DNA of 64,000 nucleotides from Daphnia carinata (taxonomy: Eukaryota > Arthropoda > Branchiopoda > Diplostraca > Daphniidae), in contig NC_081337.1 in assembly GCF_022539665.2 (NCBI RefSeq), positions 4,688,679 to 4,752,678 on the forward strand, in the 5' to 3' direction. The notes below the pieces were generated by a model. The model had not been told where the DNA came from. It saw nothing but the letters and a program-made list of their open reading frames with translations, and made no database searches. Numbering within the stretch: position 1 is the stretch's first letter; each line of letters begins with the position of its first letter. A program made the translations under genes and the position numbers. Below are positions 13,310-22,600 of the stretch, in pieces.

Positions 13310-13569
13310 GCTGATTTCGGTTCCGTGATTGGTTTTCTCGGGAAACCTGTCGTTTATGGCAATCCGTTTTACACAAAAAAAAAAAAAAAAAAAATTCGCC
13401 AAAAAAAAAAAAAAAAAATCACACTTTTTTCTTTTTTTCCGACACGTAGTCATCTACCGCTCAGACTCGTTATTACTGGCGTAGGCAATTTCAGTCCATT
13501 GGATGCCATTCGCAGTTAGTTCAGTAGCGTGGATGGAGAATAACGCGTGGCTGGAGGAACAATTGAAAA

Positions 13570-14336
13570 ATGGATAAGAAAATACAACAAAAGGATGGTA
13601 AGTATAAACATTATTATATTGGTTTTCAATTATTAATTATTGTTTATTAGATCAAATTATGAAGCTGCAGGCCCAATTATTGGAACAACACAAAATATTA
13701 GATAACAGCAAAGCTAAGGATGGTAAGGCCTAATACGTAATAATTCTGTTTATTTACTTTTATTCATTTGTGTTTTTTAGCGCAAATTTTGAGTCTACAT
13801 GCTCAGCTAGGGGTAAAGAACAAGTTGGAATGGAACAGTTTCCAAACAGTGAAGGAGGTTTTTCCAAACTCATCCCTAACTGAACATGAGGATGAATTGG
13901 CATTAGGCGAACACAGTCAGGTACCTAAACTTTTCAAATAAGAATTCAAAATAAGTATAGAATTTTCACAAACAATTATTTATTGTTTAGTTATTCAGTC
14001 TACTACCTGACAGTGTGTTAAAGTTAAATTCTGTTAGTGCTGCACTAAAAGAATTGTTAGTAATAAGTCCATGCAGCGAAGGAAGTTAACAATTGTGGGA
14101 CCATATTTGGGCTGAAAATGGGTGTGGTACGGAAACCCAGAAATAGCACGAGTTCAACATAAAACATGAATTAGGTACTTTTCGGTTTTTTGTCTATCGA
14201 AAAAGTATTTTTAATGCTATTTTGCATTCACAGAATTTTAGTGGGGGATCAAGTCAAGTCTGGAAGTGTTACAGGATGGAAAAGTGAGACTACAGTTGAA
14301 AAACACTGAAAGTGCATTACCATTAAGGTATGAGGT
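13570..14336 (+). pseudogene. left-arm copy of the element-borne gene, disrupted
   Basis: Same exon layout as the right-arm copy: 13570-13597, 13651-13722, 13781-13920, exon 4 from 13991, exon 5 from 14234, with splice sites kept. The start MDKKIQQKD and the Gln/Leu-rich segment are preserved. In exon 4 a TAA at 14087-14089 replaces the GAA (Glu) of the other arm, and a second stop (TAG) follows in the same exon. Truncation would remove the Cys/His-containing C-terminal part. I call it a pseudogene, though a shortened ~116-residue product could still be made. Confidence 0.7.
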
Positions 14337-15080
14337 AAAGTAATAGAGTATGCAAATTGTCTAATGAGAAGTACCATCTTGTGTGAATGAATCCTGTGTA
14401 ACAGCAATCCTTTATAGTTCTGTCACAGCCTGAAGCCTCAAATAATTCTGCTTCTCTTGCTAAAGAACAACTTGTCCTTTACGTTCAGAGTGTTGGTGAA
14501 GCTGGGTACTTAAATCGACCTAAAGATGTTTCATTTCGTAGGCATTGCAGCGATGAACATCATACATGGACTTTTTAGGTATGAAAGGAATTTTCTTGAA
14601 AATTTTTTGAATTTATGACAAAGCATTTCTCCTGCTTTTTGCCAACCATGTCTAATCTAAAAAAAAAAAAATTATCCAATAGGAAAGGATTTTCAGCATA
14701 CTGGGAACACAACTATCAACAATGCAACATTCTAGGGGTGCTATTTTATCATTCAAGAGCCTTATACAATGATTTTCATCTGCAATTTGTATGGCCTTTC
14801 CCAAGCTTCTGCCAGAAGTTGAATCTATAAGTCATGTAAGTCACATGAGCAACAATTGAGATGCTTAATGGTGTTGTTTTTCTTTTCTCAGCATAGGTTA
14901 AAAGTAACATTGGATCTGAAAAGATTGTTGGCTGGGGCAAGACACTGAATAAATTGTAATGATTGAATGGGTGACATGACATTTCTATACTTAATTTGGA
15001 TTCCCGAGACGGTATTTTATATTTAAAAAATTGAAGTGCATATCTGGGCTCCCTTCTTTTCTGAAGCCCCGTTTCCCCTT

Positions 15081-15440
15081 GACTCATAATAAGCCCGTAG
15101 GGGGTCATGCCCCTACTGTACGGTATATATAAAAACAACATATACCGAGGTTTGGAGGGCTCTGGCCGGAAAGGGGACGTGGAGGTCCGCTTAGTCCGAT
15201 GATGTGTTCACGGAGGGCTCTGTGGCTACCCACAAATCCGAACTAAAGGTTAATCGCTCCTGTAAAAATGTTCCAAATCTTCAGCTCTTCTTCCGGCTTC
15301 TCTTAGCCAATCACCGGGTAATCTCCCCGGTGGGTCAACAAGGCAGTGTCTCCCCCTGCCTGGGTTGACGGCAACTTTTGAAAGGGCTATTGTGCCTTTT
15401 TAAAGTTGCAAAAATAATTGTAATGTGCAGAGAATTGTCA
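15081..15440 (+). other. conserved hairpin-rich block at inner end of left arm
   Basis: About 360 bp, almost identical to 16264-16622 inverted; one clear difference is an 8-base patch at about 15184-15191. It contains GC-rich local hairpins, for example GTAGGGG/CCCCTAC, CCGG-type stems near 15318-15332, and GTCAAC/GTTGAC enclosing GGCAG/CTGCC at about 15333-15371. A repeated GGAGGGCTCTG occurs twice. It matches no snRNA, RNase P or SRP RNA pattern I know. It could be a structured RNA or a 3' UTR, as an AATAAA lies just inside at about 15440. Confidence 0.45.
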
Positions 15441-15686
15441 ATAAATTTTTTTTTATAAAATTTTTTTGCAAAATTTGTTGCCTTCATTGTCTGTGTTCAC
15501 ACATTACATTTATCAACTTTTTTTTTTCAGCTTGCGCAATTCAATTTTATTGTTTTTCCCACCGTTGTATCGCTTATCTGTAAGTATTCAATTATTATTT
15601 ATTACACTTTTTGAATTCATGAACTTAGACAAGGAACGTGTATTACCTTGATATTTTCTGAAGTAATTTTGTATATTGTTTTACTG

Positions 15687-15757
15687 ACATGGGAATCGAT
15701 CCTCAGACATTCAGCGTGCAACGCCGATGCTCTAACATTGAGCCACGAGATATATCT
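15687..15757 (-). repeat. degenerate tRNA-like sequence (SINE head or tRNA relic) 1
   Basis: Read on the minus strand it has a D-arm-like TGGCTCAATGTTAGAGCA, a paired anticodon stem TCGGC/GCTGA with loop GTTGCAC (would be UGC, Ala), and a T-loop-like ATCGATT. Acceptor and T stems do not pair well, so it is not a functional tRNA. Confidence 0.5.
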
Positions 15758-15848
15758 AAATTTTTTATTATCGCATATCAAATGTTATCGTCTAGGATGT
15801 TTATGCAGTCTTTCACAAGTATATGTTTATCTTTGTAGTGAATTTACA

Positions 15849-15919
15849 ATGTCCATAGCTCTGTGGTAGAGCATTCAGCTGCGATAACTGTTACACTGGG
15901 TTCAAACCTTACTAGATGT
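15849..15919 (+). repeat. degenerate tRNA-like sequence 2
   Basis: Has a Pol III A-box-like TAGCTCTGTGG (about 15856) and a B-box-like GGGTTCAAACC (15898-15908) at tRNA-like spacing. The anticodon stem does not pair properly. Probably a tRNA-derived SINE head or relic. Confidence 0.5.
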
Positions 15920-16033
15920 ATAAAAATCTACATCTAAATGGAGAATATAATATTGCAGTATTGCATTTCAGTTTTATTCAAAGTGTAAATGCAAGTCCGC
16001 AAGTGACTAGAAAAAAGCCAACTTGACATCATA

Positions 16034-16105
16034 TGATTCATGGCTCATTGGTAAAGCATCGGCGCGGAATGCCGAACATCTAGGGTTCGATCCCTGGATA
16101 ATAAT
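16034..16105 (+). repeat. degenerate tRNA-like sequence 3
   Basis: Best preserved of the three: A box TGGCTCATTGG, perfect anticodon stem TCGGC/GCCGA, and B box GGTTCGATCCC at about 16084. The loop position before the anticodon is C instead of the usual U, and the acceptor stem is mostly unpaired. Likely a SINE head or pseudo-tRNA with intact internal promoter boxes. Confidence 0.55.
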
Positions 16106-16263
16106 TGAATGCTTACAGATAAACTATGCTTACAGGAAACAATGCTTACCATTAAACGTGGCATAAACAATAAACGAGAATTGAGAAAGCTAAATAAAAT
16201 GTGTGAACACAGACAATGAAGGCAACAAATTTTGCAAAAAAATTAAAAAAAAAAAAATTTATT

Positions 16264-16622
16264 GACAATTCTCTGCACATTACAATTATTTTTGCAACTT
16301 TAAAAAGGCACAATAGCCCTTTCAAAAGTTGCCGTCAACCCAGGCAGGGGGAGACACTGCCTTGTTGACCCACCGGGGAGATTACCCGGTGATTGGCTAA
16401 GAGAAGCCGGAAGAAGAGCTGAAGATTTGGAACATTTTTACAGGAGCGATTAACCTTTAGTTCGGATTTGTGGGTAGCCACAGAGCCCTCCGTGAACACA
16501 TCATCGGACTAAACGGCACCCCACGTCCCCTTTCCGGCCAGAGCCCTCCAAACCTCGGTATATGTTGTTTTTATATATACCGTACAGTAGGGGCATGACC
16601 CCCTACGGGCTTATTACGAGTC
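16264..16622 (-). other. conserved hairpin-rich block at inner end of right arm
   Basis: Inverted copy of 15081-15440 with the same hairpins. High identity compared with the adjacent gene region suggests gene conversion between arms or selection on structure. Function unknown. Confidence 0.45.
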
Positions 16623-17467
16623 AAGGGGAAACGGGGCTTCAGAAAAGAAGGGAGCCCAGATATGCACTTCAATTTTTTTAATATCAAATACCGTCTGGGG
16701 AATCCGAATTAAGTACAGAAATGTCATGTCATCCATCCAATCAATACAATTTATTCAGTGTCTTGCCCCAACCAAGAATTTTTTCAGATCCAATGTTACT
16801 ATTAACCTATATTGAGAAAAGAAAAACAACACCGTTAAACATATCAACTGTTGATCATGTAACTTACATGACTCATAGATTCAACTTCTGGTGGAAGCTT
16901 GGGGAAGGACATACAAATTGCAGATTAACATCATTGTATAAGGGTCTTGAATGATAAACTAGCACCTGTACAATGTTGCATTGTTGATAGTTGTGTTCCC
17001 AGTACATGAAAATCCTTTCCTATTGGATAAATTTTTTTTTGGTAGATTAGACCTGGTTGGCAAAAAGGAGGAGAAATTCTTCGTCATAAATTCAAAATTA
17101 TTTGAAGAAAAATCCTTTCATACCTAAAGAGTCCATGTATGATGTTCATCTCTGCAATGGCAGCAAAATTAAAACATCTTTAGGGCCATTTAAGTACCCA
17201 GTTTCCCCAACACTCTGAACGTAAAGGACAAGTTGTTCTTTAGACAGAGAAGCAGAATTATTTGAGGTTTCTAGCTGTGACAGAACTATAAAGGATTGCT
17301 GTTGTACTGGATTTATTAACACAAGATGGTACTTCTCTGGATTATTTCATGTTTGGCTGAAACTAGGATTAATCTTTTGAATTGTTAATAAAATAAACAC
17401 ATTAGACAATGTGCATACTCTATTACTTTACCTCATACCTTAATGGTAATGCACTCTCAGTGTTTTT

Positions 17468-18199
17468 TCATCTGTAGGCTGACTCTTCCATCCTGTAACA
17501 CTTCCAGACTTGATTTGATCCCCCATTAAATTCTGTGAATGCAAAATAATAGCATTAAAAATACTTTTTCAATAGACATAAAACCGAAAAGTACCTAATC
17601 CATGTTTCATGTTGAACTTGTGCCATATCTTGGTTTCCGTACCACACCCATTTTCGGCCCAAATACGGTCCCACAATTGTTCACTTCCTTCACTGCATGG
17701 GCTTATTACTAACGATTCTTTTTGTGCAGCACTAACAGAATTTAAATTTAACACACTGTCAGGTGGTAGACTCAATAACTAAACAATAAATAATTGTTTG
17801 TTAAAATTCTATACTTATTTTGAATTCTTATTTGAAAAGTTTAGGTACCTGACTGTGTTCGCCTAATGCCAATTCATCCTCATGTTCAGTTAGGTTTGAG
17901 TTTGGAAAAACCTCCTTCACTGTTTGGAAACTGTTCCGTTCCAAATTGTTCTTTTCCCCTAGCTGAGCTTGTAGACTCAAACTTTGAGCTACAAAACACA
18001 AATGAATAAAAGCAAATAAATAGAATCATTATGTATTAGGCCTTACCATCCTTAGCTTTGCTGTTATCTAATATTTTGTGCTGTTGCAATAATTGAGCCT
18101 GCAGGTCCATAATTTGATCTAATAAACAATAATTAATAATTCAAAACAAATATAATAATGTTTATACTTACCATCCTTTTGTTGTATTATCTTATCCAT
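17468..18199 (-). CDS. small spliced gene carried by the fold-back element, intact copy
   Basis: Five exons on the minus strand: 18172-18199, 18047-18118, 17849-17988, 17595-17778, 17468-17532; 489 nt, 162 residues, all GT-AG. The N-terminal ~45 residues are Gln/Leu-rich (IQQKDDQIMDLQAQLLQQHK) with heptad-like spacing, suggesting a short coiled coil. The C-terminal part has a Cys/His/Trp pattern (NGCGTETKIWHKFNMKHG then VWKCYRMEE) that might bind metal. A 13-codon upstream frame ends inside the start codon region (ATGGATAA). I do not recognise the family. It could be an accessory protein of the element or a captured host gene. Confidence 0.5.
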
Positions 18200-18726
18200 T
18201 TTTCAATTGTTCCTCCAGCCACGCGTTATTCTCCATCCACGCTACTGAACTAAATGCGAATGGCATCCAATGGACTGAAATTGCCTACGCCAGTAATAAT
18301 GAGTCTGAGCGGTAGATGGCTACGTGTCGGAAAAAAAGAAAAAAGTGCGATTTTTTTTTTTTCCGCCATTTTTTTTTTTTTTTTTTATTGTAAAACGGAT
18401 TGCCATAAAAACGGATTGCCATAGTCGCACTTCGCACATGTTTTTCTCTAAACAATGGGATAAGTAGCGGTGGAATCGAAGGGGCTGTTGCATTTTGGTA
18501 CCACTCCGCTCTTGTAGCGTACTTCACGCAGGAAGGTGTTATTGAACCCAAGTATACTTAGCCAAAGGGCTAACCATGTTTACAATTTTTTATTAGTTAA
18601 CAATCCTTTGCCATGCAAGCATGTGCTAAGATCTGTTCACACTGCATGTGCTTGTGTGTGTGAAAATTATAGGTTTTACCAATCAGCTCATACAAATTCT
18701 TTGAATAATTTACAGAGACATAGAAA

Positions 18727-19644
18727 ATGGTACGCATAAAACATAAACACAATTCAACCCTTCTGAATGCAGGTTCATTTTCTCTTCCCAATTGTACGAA
18801 CAAGAACTCAACCCTAGTTACAGCCAGCTATACCAAAATTAAAGGTAAAGTCTTACTATATTATCTTACTAGTGGTCATAACTAAATCCAATTTTATTGT
18901 AGCATTTCCTAAGCCAGAGGATATCACAGAAACTAAAAGTAGTGGAAAAATTGTTGAATATGAATCCTGTTGTATAGATGGTTTCGTTATTTATTCATTC
19001 GCAACTGCCGAAGAACAACATGAGTTCTCTCCTTCAACTGCGTTAAAAGTGTTTCCTTCACCCATTATACCTAAAGCACTAAAAAAAACAAAGATCCTGG
19101 AAGGTATTTCTAATTATACTAGTTTATTGTTCATAGTTTAGTAAGAATGATTAATACTGGTGATTTTTCACATTGTCTACTTCTTAAAAGAAATAACACA
19201 TAGTGTTGAAAAAAATGAAAATGTTACCTGTACTCGCCAGAAAAATACTTGCACGTCGTGTGGCAAAGTAGTTTCTTTAAAGCAAGTTATGTAAACTGTA
19301 AGACACTCTTTATTATCAGTGTTTCATTCCTTTAGGAATTCGTGTTTCTGTCGTCTTTGGAATTCCATCTTCGAAGTACAATACCAAAAGACTCAGTAAT
19401 TTTCGAGTGTGAGTTTTGCCCACATGTAAGTCAAATTTCCTGTCCCCAACTACACATTTTCTGTAATTTGTTAATGTTACTGTATTAATAGCTTTCTTAC
19501 GGAAGCGACACGATGCGTATGCATGTACGGCATTTGCATGGAAAAAGGCTTTATGACCAGTTCAGCAGCGACGAACTGAGAGAATTGTTTGACGAACAAA
19601 TTCCACCCTGTAATCGGGATTGCAGTAATGCATCAAATATTTGA
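18727..19644 (+). CDS. small two-finger C2H2 protein, unidentified
   Basis: Hand-built model with five exons: 18727-18844, 18903-19103, 19191-19285, 19336-19425, 19492-19644; 657 nt, 218 residues, with phases agreeing at every junction. The C-terminal half has two zinc-finger-like units: CTSCGKVVSLKQ followed by LEFHLRS, and CEFCPH followed by MRMHVRHLHGKRLYDQ. The first finger lacks a clear second His. The N-terminal part (KPEDITETKSSGKIVEYES) resembles nothing known to me. The gene starts about 300 bp from the right end of the fold-back element, and a relation to it is possible but unproven. Upstream exons may be missing, since the start ATG is simply the first in frame. Confidence 0.55.
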
Positions 19645-22600
19645 AAAGAATCAGCGAATCATTTTTTTTTATACCAAACTTTTTGTTTTAAAGAAATGGC
19701 AATTATTGGTTGCTAATTCCATTAATTAACATTACGTTATTTGTCATACCAATTGTATATAATGCTGATAATGCCTCTATTCAGTTTTACACAGATGCGA
19801 TAATAAACTTATTTCAATTCTCCATCCTTTTCTAGTTAATACAAGGTTTTCGTTCTTTTTCTGTGTTTAGTTGTTTGATTTTTTTATATTTGTTTCCCCA
19901 TGGCCCTAGTTCCGTCTAGTTTGGCGGAAGGAAGGACAGGATCCTTCCTAATTTAATCTTTAAAATGTAGTGAACACGAGAACTTATTTGTTAACATTAA
20001 TTTACCATTCGTGAAAAGTCCTTATTTAGATGGGCGAAACTATTTTTAGACACTTAAATGTCTCACATTCTTTTTAATCGATTATCCTACTTTCTCGCCA
20101 ACGTCAAGAAAAGCGCCAAACAATATGATTACCTCGAGACAAAATCAATTTTTTTCCCCACCATTAGTTTGACTGATTTACTACCGAGACCATGTATCCA
20201 GCGTATTCTGACTTAAAATGTGTTCAATTTTATACGTAAACAATGCTTACACAATGATACACGGCCAAATTGTATTCTTAAACTATGTACCTTTTCGTTG
20301 ATACGAGGGGTTGCTGCTTAGAGATCTTCGTTTGAATCGGCATTTCAGCTGCTTTTACGGAATAAGCGAGCTCGTACAATAATAAAAGGTTGTGAAATTA
20401 CGATTCCGCATTCCTCTGCAAACGTGAATCCAACCATGGAAATGCATACTTACCATAACTACTCCACATAAACAAATAATAATTTGTCTGTTATTTCAGC
20501 TTTTTTAAGCTGTAAAAATGCATTTGTGGACTAATCAAAGAACTATGCAAACCAGTAAATAAATACATGTAATCCCAACTCGCTATTAGTCAATGAAAAA
20601 GACAAAAATTAAACTTACTTCTCCCCGTACTAGATTTACCATACAAATAATGTAAAAGGCCAAGTATGATACCGAACACTGAGTCATCCCAAAAACCTAC
20701 AAGCCAGAACAAGATTAAGAAAAAGTGGACATTTTTCAATATGCTGTTGCTTAAAACCAATTAAACAAAAACAGCACACCCAAAAAAATTAATACAAAAA
20801 GAAAAGATTTACAATTATTTTTTAATTTTTGATGTGGAAATTGCAACTGCTGCAATTCCAATGCATTGCACTACAATGCTTAGTGGTGCAGTAATGCAAT
20901 TAGTTTTGTTACCTCAAAATTGGAAACATCCCACACTCAGACGATATACAGGAAACAATAGCAAAAGATGGTTATTCTCTGGCATGTATCAGGTTGGTTG
21001 CGAGGGCCTACCTGAAAAGCAAGTGAAAAGACTTTGCAGACGGCTACCTATCTCTACTCTTTCTCAAATTTGTCACATAAGCACAAACTTTGTAACCCAA
21101 ATATATCCCCAAAGAAAAGAATGAAATAAATGTGAAATACAACCTGATGTGGGAGTATCAAATACCAATTGTTGAAGCATTCAACTGGTTTCTGGAAACT
21201 AAATGCAAAACTCAAACTCCACACAAAAGTCTCTACGTTGTCACCAGTGACCAAGTGATAACTATTGGTTCTTCCTGTTTTCATACAAATGTTGCCCTGT
21301 GGTAAAGAAAGAATAAAACTTAATTATGTGAAATTAAGATCCAGTGAATGATAATAAACAACCAAGCTTACCAATATGCAAAAAAAGAAACAATGGAGCA
21401 AAAAAAAAAAAATCGAAAACTTTCAACTGCAGATAATTTTTCAAACAATTTAAATATTTCTACAAGAAATCAGCAATAAAAACCTAAAACCTTTTGGGCA
21501 ACTTTGTTAACCCTGCAATGTAGCAACCAACAGAAAGAATTTTAATGAAAGGAATAAAAAAAACATTGCTTTCGTTACCGCCTGTTTCAGGGACCTATTT
21601 CAATGATGATTAATTTTTCTCTTTATCTACTTCGTATCTCATCGTCTATCCAAAGGCTTTGATAAGTACGACAGACACAACAAGAAAGTGAATTTGCTAT
21701 TGTGGGTGTTCTTTACGGAAGGGTATCAAATATTGCAAGCTGAAACAAAAAAAATAAAAGAAGTAATACATGTAGCTATGGTTCCGTGATGTCCAAACAT
21801 AAATTTCACCCAACTGAGTAACATTTCCAAAATCCAACTAAAAGCAGCCAACACGGCAAATCAAATATTAAACAAAGAAAAAGAACTCACCTGGAAAAGA
21901 AGAAATGTGTGGTCCACATGATGGAACTTCAAAATCTGCACCGCCATTTTGAATGACAAAATTGCTGACCCAACCCCTCTTTTCACTCAGCGATGTTGCC
22001 AATTAGCTTTACTTTCAAACAAGATAAAAAAACAAAAAAGAAAGGAAACAGAAAAAAAAAAAAATCAATTAAAATGAAATTTTTGGCGTTTCCCTTACGG
22101 AGAAGTCAAAAGTTTGAACGCCAACAACAAAAATGGCTGTCAGCTGTTTGACATTGTTATAGATAACAATGTATCAACCGCCAAATAAATTTAACCGCCC
22201 TAGCAATGATTTGAAATGGAATACACAAAGTTGGAAAAAACAAAAATATGTAGTACACAAAATCACTGACAAACAGGCGTCCAGGGCCTGTGAAATATAT
22301 TAAAGAGTAGCCAAGTATTTGCAAATGAAACACCCTGCTTTGGCGGCAGCCATCATGGCTTATTTCGTCTCGCACTTCATTGGCTGAATCTTTCCCTACC
22401 TATTGCTCAGAGTTTGGGTAACAAAACAAAACAAATGACGTACGAAACAATTCAACATTTTCAACCATTTAAAAGGTTCAACATTTTCAACCATTTTCAA
22501 CCTTTGTTTCTGCAGCGTGTCAAATATGTCACCTCTTCAAGCAAACGAAAAGAACTCGTTACAGTTTCATGTCAACAGGTATTCACGGGTGACCCTACGG

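Larger units (their letters stand above)
13421..15504 (+). repeat. left arm of the large inverted repeat
   Basis: Inverted counterpart of 16199-18352. Exon and intron order of the carried gene, flanking sequence and the inner block are colinear between arms. The match ends at about 15504 (TGTGTTCACACAT), beyond which the loop is unique. Confidence 0.9.
15505..16198. other. unique loop between the palindrome arms
   Basis: 694 bp, AT-rich, with no long open frame. Three tRNA-like segments lie in it, listed separately. Confidence 0.75.
16199..18352 (-). repeat. right arm of the large inverted repeat
   Basis: Inverted counterpart of 13421-15504. It includes an extra segment near 17340-17400 that is absent from the left arm. 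The inner ~400 bp is nearly identical to the left arm, while the gene-bearing outer part differs at several percent of positions by eye. Confidence 0.9.
13355..18423. mobile_element. ~5 kb palindromic (fold-back) element with gene-bearing arms
   Basis: The left end reads TATGGCAATCCGTTTTAC at 13355. The right end carries the same sequence inverted, twice in tandem, ending at 18406 and 18423. Between them are two ~2.1 kb inverted arms (about 13421-15504 and 16199-18352) around a 694 bp unique loop. Each arm runs outer to inner: A/T homopolymers, a small spliced gene pointing inward, then a nearly identical GC-richer block. Flanks are GTCGTT (left) and GTCGCA (right), a possible diverged 6 bp duplication. 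The arms differ by many substitutions and a few indels, so this is not a simple assembly duplication. No transposase was recognised. Confidence 0.7.

Noticed and set aside
15687-16105. Functional tRNA genes
   Set aside because: Acceptor and T stems do not pair in any of the three; only the A and B boxes and one anticodon stem are preserved.
13421-18352. Assembly artefact creating the palindrome
   Set aside because: The arms differ by many substitutions, indels and one extra segment, and the loop is unique; a simple mirrored misassembly would be identical. Long reads would still be needed for proof.
12424-18423. CRISPR array suggested by recurring short motifs
   Set aside because: The motifs are inverted rather than evenly spaced direct repeats, and the genome is animal.
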